Positions 29,699 through 38,193 of a stretch of DNA of 64,000 nt are shown in pieces. The DNA is from Nocardia cyriacigeorgica (lineage in GTDB: Bacteria > Actinomycetota > Actinomycetes > Mycobacteriales > Mycobacteriaceae): NCBI RefSeq assembly GCF_010858045.1, contig NZ_JAAGVC010000032.1, forward strand, positions 1 to 64,000. The letters run 5' to 3'. The notes under the pieces were generated by a model, which did no database searches, had not been told where the DNA came from, and saw nothing but the letters and a program-made list of their open reading frames with translations. Both the position numbers and the translations under genes were made by a program. Position 1 is the stretch's first letter. Every line of letters starts with the position of its first letter.

Positions 29699-30310
29699 AT
29701 GACCGCCGTCAAGCCACATCACACGCCCGCACCCGTCGTCGTCGACCTCTCGGTCACGGCGCTGCGTGCCCGGTTGCACGACGCGCTCGCGGTGTACGTC
29801 GCGGCGATGGACTACCCGCGCGGCACCGAACACCACCGCGCGCCCATGTGGACCGAACACACCTCCCGCGCGGGCTGGCAGGCCGTGGCCGCGGTGATCC
29901 CCGACGACTCCGGCTACTTCGATGTGCGCACCTCGCCGATCGTGGCCATCGGCTACGGGTACCGGGGCGCACCGCATCAGTGGTGGCAGCAGCAGGTCTA
30001 TACGGGCATGCGGCGGTCGAGCTGGCCGGAGCATTCGGCACGGGAGCTGCTGTCGGACTATTTCGAGCTCACCGAACTGCATGTGCACCCGTCGGCGCAG
30101 GGTCGCGGCATCGGCTCGACGCTGCTGGAGCGGCTGCTGCGGGATCGGCCCGAGCGGGCGGTGCTGCTGTCGACCCCCGAGGTCGACGCCGAGGACAACC
30201 GGGCCTGGCGGCTGTACCGGCGCGCCGGGTTCGGCGATGTGGTGCGGCATTTCATCTTCGCCGGGGACACCAGGGAGTTCGCCATCCTGGGCCGGCGGCT
30301 GCCGCTGTGA
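29699..30310 (+). CDS. GNAT family N-acetyltransferase (Rv2170-like)
   Basis: Predicted acetyl-CoA-dependent acyltransferase of 203 residues from the ATG at 29699. A TTG at 29624 would add 25 residues but precedes the best -10 box. The C-terminal half holds GNAT motif A as ELHVHPSAQGRGIGSTLLER with the pyrophosphate-binding QGRGIG, followed by motif B NRAWRLYRRAGFGDVVRHF. The N-terminal half contains APHQWWQQQVYTGM, an aromatic stretch seen in this actinobacterial subgroup. M. tuberculosis Rv2170, at the matching locus, is reported as a GNAT acetyltransferase. The substrate is unknown. crtO begins seven bases after its stop, suggesting co-transcription. Confidence 0.88.
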   Translation: MTAVKPHHTPAPVVVDLSVTALRARLHDALAVYVAAMDYPRGTEHHRAPMWTEHTSRAGWQAVAAVIPDDSGYFDVRTSPIVAIGYGYRGAPHQWWQQQVYTGMRRSSWPEHSARELLSDYFELTELHVHPSAQGRGIGSTLLERLLRDRPERAVLLSTPEVDAEDNRAWRLYRRAGFGDVVRHFIFAGDTREFAILGRRLPL

Positions 30311-30317
30311 GCTCGCG

Positions 30318-31880
30318 ATGACGATCGTGGTCGTCGGTTCCGGCCACAACGCGTTGGTCGCGGCTTGCTATCTGGCGCGGGCCGGGCAGCGGGTCGAGGT
30401 GCTCGAGCGCGACGAGGTGCTCGGCGGTGCGGTCTCCACGGTCGAGCGATTCCCCGGGCATCTGGTCGATCGCGGGTCCTCGGCGCACATCATGATCCGA
30501 CACACCGGCATCATCGAGGAGCTGGACCTGGCGCGCTTCGGGCTGCGCTACATCGATTGCGATCCATGGGGTTTCACGCCCGCGGGCCCGGACGGCCGCG
30601 CGCCCATCGTGTTCCATCGCGACCTCGACCGCACCTGTGCGTCCATCGCCGCGGCCTGCGGGGAACGCGAGGCCGATGCCTATCGCCGGTTCGTGCGGGA
30701 CTGGGGTCCGCGCAGCGCGCGGGTGATGCGCGCGTTCGGCGGCGGCCCGACGCCCGGGCATCTGCTGCGCTCGTTCTGGGGGCTGGACGCGAGTGCCGGC
30801 GGCAGCGCGCTGTCACACGAATTCCTGCAATCCGGTGACGCGCTGCTGGACGGCCTGTTCGACGACGAGCGGCTCAAGGCATCGCTGGCCTGGTTCGGCG
30901 CGCAGTCCGGCCCGCCCATGTCGGAGCCGGGGACCGCGCCGATGGTGGGCTTCGCGGCACTGATGCACACGCTGCCGCCCGGGCGCGCTGTCGGCGGTAG
31001 TGGCGCGCTGACCTCGGCGTTGGTGGCGCGGCTGCGGTCCGACGGCGGGGTGGTGACCAGCGGTGACGCGGTGACCGAGATGCGCCGCGACGGCGAGGGC
31101 TGGCGGGTGCGCACCGCCTCCGGCCGGGAACTCACCGCGCGCGCCGTCATCGCGGGCACCCACATCCTGACCACGCTGGAGCTGCTAGGTGCGGGCGGTT
31201 TCGATGCCGCGACGCTGGCGGACTGGCGCCGCCGGATCCGGGTCGGGCCCGGCATCGGGATGGTGGTGCGTGCCGCGACCGACGCGCTGCCCGCCTACCC
31301 CGGTAGCTCGGCACGGGAATCGGCGCGCGGGCTGCAATTCCTGGTGTCCGAGCGCAGGCAGCTGCGGGCGGCGCACGGCGCGGCGCTGGCCGGTGCGCTG
31401 CCGCCGCGGCCGGTGGTGCTGGCGATGAGTTTCAGTGCGCTGGATCCGAGTATCGCCGCGCCGGGTGAGCATCAGCTGTCGCTGTGGTCGCAGTGGCATC
31501 CCTACCGGCTCGCCGACGGCGCCGACTGGGCCGCGCTCGCCGACGCCGAGGCCGACCGGATCATCGGCGAAGTCGATTCCTACGCACCCGGTTTCGCGGA
31601 TTCGGTGCTGCGCCGATTCGTGCAGACCCCTGCCGATCTGGAGCGCGAACTCGGGTTGCTGGGTGGCAACGTCATGCATGTGGAGATGTCGCTGGACCAG
31701 ATGATGCTGTGGCGGCCGCTGCCGGAGTTGTCGGGGCAGCGGGTGCCCGGCGCACCTGGGCTGTATCTGACCGGCGCCTCGACCCATCCCGGCGGCGGCG
31801 TGTCCGGGGCCAGCGGCCGCACCGCCGCGCGGCTGGTGCTGCGCGATCAGGGTCGGTTCGCGCGGCTGTTGCGACGATGA
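30318..31880 (+). CDS. crtO: CrtO-type beta-carotene ketolase
   Basis: FAD-dependent carotenoid 4-ketolase of the CrtO type, related to phytoene desaturases, which introduces a keto group into beta- or gamma-carotene rings at the membrane. The 520-residue product begins TIVVVGSGHNALVAACYLAR (dinucleotide-binding GxGxxA) and continues with VLGGAVSTVERFPGHLVDRG. FGAQSGPPMSEPGTAPMVGF and LYLTGASTHPGGGVSGASGR are near-diagnostic blocks shared with Rhodococcus CrtO, as I recall that sequence. The ATG at 30318 follows the GNAT stop, and its own stop overlaps the cruF start by four bases (ATGA). No lycopene cyclase lies in the window, so the ring substrate must come from elsewhere. Confidence 0.92.
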   Translation: MTIVVVGSGHNALVAACYLARAGQRVEVLERDEVLGGAVSTVERFPGHLVDRGSSAHIMIRHTGIIEELDLARFGLRYIDCDPWGFTPAGPDGRAPIVFHRDLDRTCASIAAACGEREADAYRRFVRDWGPRSARVMRAFGGGPTPGHLLRSFWGLDASAGGSALSHEFLQSGDALLDGLFDDERLKASLAWFGAQSGPPMSEPGTAPMVGFAALMHTLPPGRAVGGSGALTSALVARLRSDGGVVTSGDAVTEMRRDGEGWRVRTASGRELTARAVIAGTHILTTLELLGAGGFDAATLADWRRRIRVGPGIGMVVRAATDALPAYPGSSARESARGLQFLVSERRQLRAAHGAALAGALPPRPVVLAMSFSALDPSIAAPGEHQLSLWSQWHPYRLADGADWAALADAEADRIIGEVDSYAPGFADSVLRRFVQTPADLERELGLLGGNVMHVEMSLDQMMLWRPLPELSGQRVPGAPGLYLTGASTHPGGGVSGASGRTAARLVLRDQGRFARLLRR

Positions 31881-32740
31881 GCCGCGTCCGGCACGCCGCG
31901 ACCGACCGAGGCCTCGGCCGGTTCTCGGCGGTCGCGTCCCGCGGCCACCGACCGGAGATCGGTGCGCTCGTTCCCGGCGCACTCGCCGTTGCGTGGGTGC
32001 TCAGCCAGATCGCCTACCCCCTGACCAGCGGCGCGGACCGCGACCGGGTGACGGTGACGGTGGTCGTGCTCGCGGCCGCGACCGCCCTGACCCACGCCGC
32101 CTACACCCGCGGCCCGCGCTACGCGCTCGGCGTCCTGATCGTCGTGTCCGGCAGCGGCCTGCTCGCCGAGATCATCGGCACCGCGACCGGGATACCGTTC
32201 GGCTGCTACGACTACGCCACCGATCGGCTGGGGCCTGCCATCGCCGGTGTTCCGCTGGTGGTCCCGCTGGCCTGGACCGGCGGGGTGTACCCGATCTGGG
32301 TGGTCGCGGGCCTGCTGACCGGCCGGACGTGGTGGCGGATCCCGGTTACCGCGGTCGGCGCGGTGGGCTGGGATCTGTTTCTCGACCCGCAGATGGTCGC
32401 CGACGGTCACTGGAGCTGGTGCGTCACCGACGCGGGGCTGCCGGGCATCGAACACATTCCGCTCACCAACTATCTGGGCTGGCTGCTGGTGGCGACGCTG
32501 ATGGCGGTGCTGCTCACCGGCTGGGAACGCACGGCCCCGTGGCGGCGCGGCGGAAATGCGGTGCCGGTGGCGGCGTTCGGGTGGACCTGGCTCGGTTCGG
32601 CGCTGGCGCACGCCGTGTTCCTGGATCTGCCCGCCTCCGCCTGCTACGGCGTCGTCGGCATGGGGCTGCTCGGTGTGCCGCTGGCGGTGCGGCTGGTGCG
32701 CGCACGAGGTGCGGTGCCCGCGCCGCCCGCATCGCGCTGA
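31877..32740 (+). CDS. cruF: CruF-type carotenoid biosynthesis protein (C-1',2' hydratase family)
   Basis: A 287-residue integral membrane protein of the CruF/DUF422 carotenoid family, whose characterised members hydrate the psi end of acyclic or monocyclic carotenoids at C-1'. About seven hydrophobic segments are visible. The central block GIPFGCYDYATDRLGPAIAG, followed by VPLAWTGGVYPIWVVAGLL and GWDLFLDPQMVADGHWSW, is typical of the family, as is GIEHIPLTNYLGWLLVATLM. The start overlaps the crtO stop (ATGA), so ketolase and hydratase are co-translated. A hydrated, ketolated monocyclic carotenoid, possibly glycosylated afterwards, is the inferred product. Confidence 0.88.
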   Translation: MSRVRHAATDRGLGRFSAVASRGHRPEIGALVPGALAVAWVLSQIAYPLTSGADRDRVTVTVVVLAAATALTHAAYTRGPRYALGVLIVVSGSGLLAEIIGTATGIPFGCYDYATDRLGPAIAGVPLVVPLAWTGGVYPIWVVAGLLTGRTWWRIPVTAVGAVGWDLFLDPQMVADGHWSWCVTDAGLPGIEHIPLTNYLGWLLVATLMAVLLTGWERTAPWRRGGNAVPVAAFGWTWLGSALAHAVFLDLPASACYGVVGMGLLGVPLAVRLVRARGAVPAPPASR

Positions 32741-32909
32741 TCGGCGACCGGTTCCGGTCGGGTTCGCCCATGTCGCGACCCGGATCGAGTAGGTTCGGAG
32801 CAGTCGGCTGTGGCAGCGGGCGGGCCGGACCGCGGTAGCGCGAGCGGGCCGTCCCGGCGCCACACCCCCGACGCCCGATCGGCTTCGTCGTCCACGATCC
32901 GGAGGGAAG

Positions 32910-34106
32910 ATGCAGGTATCGACCGCGGTATGGATCCCGACCCTGGTCCTGATCGCCGGATTACTGCTGTTCGACTACTTCTTCCACGTGCGCAAGGCGC
33001 ACACCCCCACCTTGCGCGAGGCGGCGATCTGGTCGGCGATCTATGTGGGGATCGCGGTGGTGTTCGGGTTCGTGGTGCTGATCTTCGGCGGCGTGCAGAT
33101 GGGCACCGAGTACTTCGCCGGCTATGTCACCGAGAAGGCGTTGTCGGTGGACAACCTGTTCGTCTTTCTCGTCATCATCGGCAGTTTCCGCGTTCCCCGC
33201 GAGTACCAGCAGAAGGTGCTGCTGGTCGGGATCGTGTTCTCGCTGATCGCGCGGACCGGGTTCATCTTCCTCGGCGCCTCGCTGATCAACGCCTTCGCCT
33301 GGGTGTTCTACATCTTCGGCCTGCTGCTGCTGGTCACCGCGGGCAATATGCTGGCTCCGGCGGAAACCGAGACCCGGTCGGCGGACAACATCGTGATCCG
33401 GGTGGCCAAGAGATGGTTTCGCACCACTCCCGATTACGACGGCGACAAGCTGTTCACCGTGCGCGGCGGCAAGCGCATGCTCACCCCGATGCTGCTGGTG
33501 ATGGTGGCCATCGGCGGTACCGACGTGATGTTCGCGCTCGATTCGATTCCGGCGATCTTCGGGCTCACCCAGAACGTCTACGTGGTGTTCACCGTGACCG
33601 CGTTCTCGCTGATGGGGTTGCGGCAGCTGTATTTCCTGATCGACGGCCTGCTCGATCGGCTGATCTACCTGTCGTTCGGACTGGCGGCGATCCTCGGTTT
33701 CATCGGCGTCAAGCTGATCCTGCACGCGCTGCACGAGAACAATCTGCCGTTCATCAACAACGGCGATCCGGTGCATGTGGGCGAGATCAGTACCGGTGCG
33801 TCGCTGCTGGTGATCCTGCTGGTGCTGGTGGTCACCGTGGTGGTGTCGGTGATCAGTCCGCGCGGGCGCGCCCAGCAGGCCGTGGCCAATGCCCGCAGGC
33901 ATGCCACCGACTACCTCGACCTCGGCTACACCGCCGATCAGGCCGAACGCGACCGGATCTTCGGGCTGTTGCGCAGCGAGGAGCAGCGGCTGCGCGCCCT
34001 GCCGGAGAAGTACCGGCGACGGATCCGGCAGGAGGACGAACTGATGGAGCTGCTGCACCGTGCCCATCGCCGCCACGACGAAGCGGTGGCCGCGCGCAGC
34101 CGGTAG
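32910..34106 (+). CDS. TerC/Alx family membrane protein
   Basis: A 398-residue polytopic protein of the TerC family, members of which export manganese and help metallate exported proteins. About eight to nine hydrophobic segments occur from residue 5 to 320. The family motifs carry acidic residues in membrane segments: AGYVTEKALSVDNLFVFLVI near residue 70-90 and IGGTDVMFALDSIPAIFGLT near 205-225. The C-terminal 70 residues are charged and cytoplasmic. GGAGGGAAG precedes the ATG. No manganese (yybP-ykoY) riboswitch is apparent in the 169-bp leader. It stands alone between the carotenoid pair and lppM; the functional link is unknown. Confidence 0.93.
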   Translation: MQVSTAVWIPTLVLIAGLLLFDYFFHVRKAHTPTLREAAIWSAIYVGIAVVFGFVVLIFGGVQMGTEYFAGYVTEKALSVDNLFVFLVIIGSFRVPREYQQKVLLVGIVFSLIARTGFIFLGASLINAFAWVFYIFGLLLLVTAGNMLAPAETETRSADNIVIRVAKRWFRTTPDYDGDKLFTVRGGKRMLTPMLLVMVAIGGTDVMFALDSIPAIFGLTQNVYVVFTVTAFSLMGLRQLYFLIDGLLDRLIYLSFGLAAILGFIGVKLILHALHENNLPFINNGDPVHVGEISTGASLLVILLVLVVTVVVSVISPRGRAQQAVANARRHATDYLDLGYTADQAERDRIFGLLRSEEQRLRALPEKYRRRIRQEDELMELLHRAHRRHDEAVAARSR

Positions 34107-34175
34107 CGAGACCCACCTGGGACTATCGCGCCGATGCGCGGTGTCGCGTGCGTGGCGCGGCGCGCGCCTGGCACG

Positions 34176-34952
34176 ATGTCACCCGTGCAGCCGAGTCCCG
34201 ACACCACGACACCCGACGTTCCGGCCCCCTCGCCGCGCGCGCCCCGCCCCGGGATCCGGGTGACGGCGGCCGTGTTGCTGGCTGCTCTGCTGGTGCCGGT
34301 GCTGGCCGGCTGCCTGCGGGTGCAGGCCTCGATGGGTGTCTCGTCCAACGACCGGGTCTCCGGCCGTATCGTCGCCGCGGTGATCCCGGCCAACCCCGAG
34401 GACAAGGGCCCGCAGTTGAAGGCGCCGGACGCGCTGGCCACCAAGATGCGGGTGGAGCCCTACAGCCAGGACGGCTACGTCGGCAGTCAGGTGTTCTTCG
34501 ACGATCTGAACTTCGGTGAGGTGCAGCAGCTCGGTCAGCTGTCGGAGCAGACCCAGGGCATGTTCCAGTTGCAGTTCCAGCGCACCGGCGATCTGGTCAG
34601 CCTCAATGGCCGCGTCGACCTGAAATCGGTGCCGCCGCACGGCTCGGACGTGCAGTTCAGCATCGCGTTCCCGGCCCGCATCGCCAAGACGAACGGTAAT
34701 CGTGAGGGCGATTCGGTGGTGTCGTGGAAGCTGCCGCCCGGCGACGTCACCAATATTCGCGCCGAGGTGAGTTACGCCGACCCGAACACCCGCTCGTTCG
34801 CCGGCTGGGCAGGCATCGTCGGCGGCATCACCCTGGCCGTGGCGGCCGTGGTGGCGGCGATGGCCTACGTCAATCGCAATCCGGCGCCGCCGAACGCCCC
34901 GGAACCGAGCTTCGACCTCGGCCGTTGGTGGCGCGAAGTGCGCAGTAAGTAG
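34176..34952 (+). CDS. lppM: Lipoprotein LppM
   Basis: Actinobacterial LppM-like lipoprotein. From the ATG at 34176 (259 residues) a signal region leads to the lipobox LAGC with the acylated Cys46; an in-frame ATG at 34134 adds 14 residues and ribosome-binding sites are weak for both. The periplasmic domain has YVGSQVFFDDLNFGEVQQL and continues to about residue 200. A C-terminal hydrophobic helix (AGWAGIVGGITLAVAAVVAAM) and a short cytoplasmic tail WWREVRSK follow. M. tuberculosis LppM (Rv2171) influences phagosome and lipoglycan-related host interaction. It lies eight bases before a glycosyltransferase start, probably one transcript. Confidence 0.88.
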   Translation: MSPVQPSPDTTTPDVPAPSPRAPRPGIRVTAAVLLAALLVPVLAGCLRVQASMGVSSNDRVSGRIVAAVIPANPEDKGPQLKAPDALATKMRVEPYSQDGYVGSQVFFDDLNFGEVQQLGQLSEQTQGMFQLQFQRTGDLVSLNGRVDLKSVPPHGSDVQFSIAFPARIAKTNGNREGDSVVSWKLPPGDVTNIRAEVSYADPNTRSFAGWAGIVGGITLAVAAVVAAMAYVNRNPAPPNAPEPSFDLGRWWREVRSK

Positions 34953-34960
34953 GTAAGGGT

Positions 34961-36205
34961 GTGCCGGCCCGGCGTGGTCGAGCGACGATGACCGGCGGGG
35001 CTGGTGGGTTGCGGCGTCGGCGCGCCGCTTCCGATGCGCGAGCGTGGCGCGAACCGCATCCGCTGGTCGCGCGGGCGGTGCGGGTGGGCGCCGGGATCGC
35101 GGTAGCGGGATGCGCTGTCGCGGTGGGGAATCTGCTGACGATGCGCCGGTTGCGCCCGGGCCCGCCGGTGCCCGAGCCCGTGGCCGTCTGTGTCCCCGCG
35201 CGCGACGAGGCCGAGCGGCTGCCGCGGCTGGTCGCGGATCTGCGCGCGCAGACGGGTGTGCCCGGGTTGCGGGTGCTGATCCTCGATGACGGCTCGACCG
35301 ATGGCACCGAGACGGCGGCGCGGCACGCGGCCGGCGACGACCCGCGCATCACCGTGCTGCGCTGCGACGACGAACCCGAGCCGGGGTGGACCGGTAAGGC
35401 CGCCGCGTGCGCCGGGCTGGCCGAGGCGGCCGCCGCGACCGGCGCCACCGCGTTGATCTTCGTCGATGCCGACGTGCGGCTGGCACCCGCGGCGATCGCC
35501 GCGGCGGTGACCGAATTGCGGGCGCGGCGTTGCGCACTGGTCTCGCCCTGGCCGCGGCAACTCGCGCACTCGGCCGCCGAACAACTGGTACAGCCGCTGC
35601 TGTGCTGGTCGTGGGCCACGACGCTGCCGATCACGCTCGCGAACCGGGGTGCGCGCCCGTCGATGGCGGTGGCGTGCGGGCAGTTCCTGGCCTTCGACGC
35701 GGCGGCATACCGAGCCATCGGCGGGCATGCGGCGGTGGCGGGCAGCGTCACCGAGGATCTCGATATCGCCAGGGTGATGCGGCGTCAGGGCCTGCGCACC
35801 GAAGTGGTGGCTGCCGGATCGATGGCATGCACCCGCATGTACCGTGATGCGGCCGAACTGGAGGCCGGGTATACGCGGTGGCTCTGGTCGGCCTACGGCG
35901 GTTCGGCGGCAGGTGGTTTCGCGGTGGGCGCCGTTGCCGCGCTCGCCTACTGGGTGCCGCCGCTGGCCCTGGTCGCCGGGCACGGGCGGGTCCGGCGGAT
36001 CGGCCTGATGGGCTATGTGGCCGCGGTCGCGGGACGCCTCGTGACCTGCCTCCTGGACAGCGGTGCGGCACCCGGTCGCGACGACATCCTCGCCGCGTGC
36101 GCCCATCCGGTATCGGTCGCGGCCTACCTCTATCTCTGGGCACGGTCACGCCGCGCCCGGCGGCGCCGGACACTGGTGTGGAAGGGCCGCTCGCTCACGC
36201 AGTGA
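34961..36205 (+). CDS. Membrane-associated family 2 glycosyltransferase (CrtQ/CruC-like)
   Basis: A 414-residue GT2 enzyme. The N-terminal hydrophobic anchor is about 45-62. The catalytic domain begins VAVCVPARDEAERLPRLVAD, with nucleotide-binding ILDDGSTDGTE (about 106-116), WTGKAAACAGLAEAA, the DXD-like FVDADVRL, and EDLDIARVMRRQGLRTEVV with an ED general-base motif. Two or three C-terminal membrane segments follow. This layout resembles staphylococcal CrtQ and the carotenoid glucosyltransferase CruC, and nearby crtO and cruF make a carotenoid glycosyl acceptor plausible. A cell-wall glycan acceptor is equally possible. GTG at 34961 is used; ATG at 34988 is an alternative. Confidence 0.8.
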   Translation: MPARRGRATMTGGAGGLRRRRAASDARAWREPHPLVARAVRVGAGIAVAGCAVAVGNLLTMRRLRPGPPVPEPVAVCVPARDEAERLPRLVADLRAQTGVPGLRVLILDDGSTDGTETAARHAAGDDPRITVLRCDDEPEPGWTGKAAACAGLAEAAAATGATALIFVDADVRLAPAAIAAAVTELRARRCALVSPWPRQLAHSAAEQLVQPLLCWSWATTLPITLANRGARPSMAVACGQFLAFDAAAYRAIGGHAAVAGSVTEDLDIARVMRRQGLRTEVVAAGSMACTRMYRDAAELEAGYTRWLWSAYGGSAAGGFAVGAVAALAYWVPPLALVAGHGRVRRIGLMGYVAAVAGRLVTCLLDSGAAPGRDDILAACAHPVSVAAYLYLWARSRRARRRRTLVWKGRSLTQ

Positions 36206-36396
36206 GGCCGAGACCCGCGATCTCACACTCTCCGAGCAGGCGCCCGCGGCACCGATTCGCACCCCTACCCGACCGCGCACCGGCTCGCCGGACAAGGGCT
36301 CAACTCACCCTGATTACTACCATTGTGCTGCGGTTTCCCTGCGACGCATGATGATTCGGCCCGACCGGAGGCCCACCCGGTTCCGGTCCGGCGACA
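36206..36396. other. Gap before the S-box leader
   Basis: About 190 bp between the glycosyltransferase stop and the riboswitch. No gene is supportable. CTGATTACTACCATTGTGCT around 36309-36328 is the least GC-rich stretch and may hold the operon promoter, but no clear -35/-10 pair can be fixed. Confidence 0.4.
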
Positions 36397-36484
36397 CCAT
36401 CCAGAGCGACCGAGAGACCTGGCTCGCCGACGTCGCAGCAACCCCCCGGGCAACGGGTGCGGGTGCTTCTGCCGGGACCGATGG
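36397..36484 (+). promoter_or_regulatory. SAM riboswitch (S-box, SAM-I type) ahead of the ABC transporter operon
   Basis: CCATC (36397-36401) pairs with GATGG (36480-36484) as P1. CAGAG then GCGAC (36406-36410) pairs with GTCGC (36432-36436) as P2, which encloses GAGAGACCTGGCTCG. CAGCAACC follows, the S-box GCAACC core, then a P3 region and GGTGCTTCTGCC, the conserved GGTGC. This order is that of actinobacterial S-box leaders and differs from SAM-IV. Downstream, GTCGGTCGT (36538-36546) can pair with ACGACGAC directly beside the AAAGGA ribosome-binding site, so SAM-dependent blocking of translation is likely. SAM binding is inferred from the family. Confidence 0.87.
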
Positions 36485-36564
36485 AGGCACACATGGTCGA
36501 GTCCGCAGTCCGCACGTCGCGGCGACGCGCCGGGCTCGTCGGTCGTGTCAGAAAGGACGACGAC

Positions 36565-38193
36565 ATGGCCGTACCCGTCAAGGCGGCTTTCGCCGGCGCG
36601 GTGCTCACCGCCGCCGCCACCCTGGCCGCCTGCGGCTCCGGGACCACGACGCCGGGGGCCGACGCGGGCCCTCCGCAGCCGGGCGGGGTGTTGCGCTATG
36701 GCCTGTCACAGGCACCGACCTGCGCCGATCCCGCGCAGGCAGGCACCAACCAGACGATCTATGTGACGCGGCAGGTGGTCGATTCGCTGACCGACCAAGA
36801 TCCCGAGACCGGCGAGTTGCGGCCGTGGCTGGCCACCAGCTGGGAGATCGCCCCGGACGCGAAGACGTTCACCTTCCACCTCGCCGACGGGGTGAGTTTC
36901 AGCGACGGCACACCCCTGACCGCCGACTCGGTGCGCAAGAGCTTCGATTCGATCGTGCGCACCCTCGGCGCCGTCAAGGCACCGCTGGGCAGCAGCTACC
37001 TCACCGGCTATGTCGGCACCACGGTGGTCGATCCGTTGACGGCGCGGGTGGAGTTCAGCGCGCCGAATACGCAATTCCTGCAAGCGTCCTCGACGCCGCA
37101 GCTCGGCATCCTCGCCGACGCCACCACCGCCTTGCCCGCCGAGGACCGCTGCGCGGGTACGGCGACGGTGGGCTCGGGTCCGTTCACCTACGCCGACTAC
37201 CGCCAGGACGTCTCCGCCACGCTGGTGAAGCGCCCCGGCTACCGCTGGGGTTCGGCGGTGTTCGGCCATCGGGGTGAGGCCTACCTCGACCGCATCGAGT
37301 TCACCGTGGTGCCCGAATCCGGGGTGCGGACCGGTTCGCTGTCCTCGGATCAGCTCGATGCGGCCAGCGACGCGCTCCCCCAGGACGCGCCGCAGATCGA
37401 GGCCGGCGGCGGCCGGGTGCTCAGCACCCCCAATCCGGGTATCCCGTTCGGATTCCAGCCGAATGTGACCCGTGGACCGTTGCGTGATCCCGACGTGCGC
37501 CGTGCGCTGCTCACCGCGATCGACCGGCGCGAGCTCGTCGACACCGTGCTCGGGCCGCAGTTCCGTCCGGCGACCAGTGTGCTCGCTTCCAGAACGCCGG
37601 GATACCAGGATCTTTCCCGGACAGTGGGTTTCGATCCCGACGCCGCGCGGGCCACCCTCGATCGGGCGGGCTGGCTGCCCGGCGCGGACGGTATCCGGGT
37701 CAAGGATGGGCAGCGCCTGGGATTCGCGGTGACGTTCAGTCAGGTGTTCGCCGGCAATCAGGCGATCCTCGAACTGATCCAGCAGCAGCTGCGGTCGGTG
37801 GGCGTGGACCTCACGCTGGACCTGGTGTCCATCGCCGAGTACACCGCACGGCAGAACAGCAAGGATTTCGACGCGCTGTACTACAACAGCACCCGCGCCG
37901 ACGGCGACATCCTGCGCACCGGATTCGGCCTGGACGGCCGCAATTTCAATGTCCGCCCGCCGATCCAGGCTCTCGACGACGTGCTCAGCGCACAACTCGG
38001 TGCGGTGGACCCACAGGCACGGGCGGCGCTGATCGGGCAGGCCCAGCAGCAGATCCTCGATCAGGGACTGTGGATCCCGACCGTCGAGTTGTCGCAGGCC
38101 ATCGGTGCGGGCCCGGCCGTGCAGGACCTGAAGTTCGACGCCTCGGCACGGTTGCAGTTCTTCGACACCTGGCTGAGCGGACGCCGGCCATGA
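36565..38193 (+). CDS. Oligopeptide-type ABC transporter substrate-binding lipoprotein
   Basis: Family 5 (peptide/nickel) solute-binding protein of 542 residues from the ATG at 36565, which has AAAGGA nine bases upstream; the frame is open 36 codons earlier, but that part lies in the riboswitch leader. Residues 1-23 form a lipoprotein signal ending LAAC (Cys23). The mature start PGGVLRYGLSQAPTCADPAQ and the block PWLATSWEIAPDAKTFTFHL are typical of the fold, and DPDVRRALLTAIDRRELVDT is near the domain hinge. It captures a small compound outside the membrane for the following permeases. The S-box leader suggests a sulfur- or methionine-related ligand; the sequence does not say which. Confidence 0.93.
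   Translation: MAVPVKAAFAGAVLTAAATLAACGSGTTTPGADAGPPQPGGVLRYGLSQAPTCADPAQAGTNQTIYVTRQVVDSLTDQDPETGELRPWLATSWEIAPDAKTFTFHLADGVSFSDGTPLTADSVRKSFDSIVRTLGAVKAPLGSSYLTGYVGTTVVDPLTARVEFSAPNTQFLQASSTPQLGILADATTALPAEDRCAGTATVGSGPFTYADYRQDVSATLVKRPGYRWGSAVFGHRGEAYLDRIEFTVVPESGVRTGSLSSDQLDAASDALPQDAPQIEAGGGRVLSTPNPGIPFGFQPNVTRGPLRDPDVRRALLTAIDRRELVDTVLGPQFRPATSVLASRTPGYQDLSRTVGFDPDAARATLDRAGWLPGADGIRVKDGQRLGFAVTFSQVFAGNQAILELIQQQLRSVGVDLTLDLVSIAEYTARQNSKDFDALYYNSTRADGDILRTGFGLDGRNFNVRPPIQALDDVLSAQLGAVDPQARAALIGQAQQQILDQGLWIPTVELSQAIGAGPAVQDLKFDASARLQFFDTWLSGRRP

Noticed and set aside
32741-32909. Possible yybP-ykoY manganese riboswitch before terC
   Set aside because: TerC genes often have one, but the conserved core elements could not be found in this 169-bp leader.
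36397-36484. SAM-IV or cobalamin riboswitch instead of S-box
   Set aside because: The order P1, CAGAG, GAGAG, GCAACC, GGTGC with a closing P1 fits SAM-I. The SAM-IV core order and the cobalamin B12 box were not seen.
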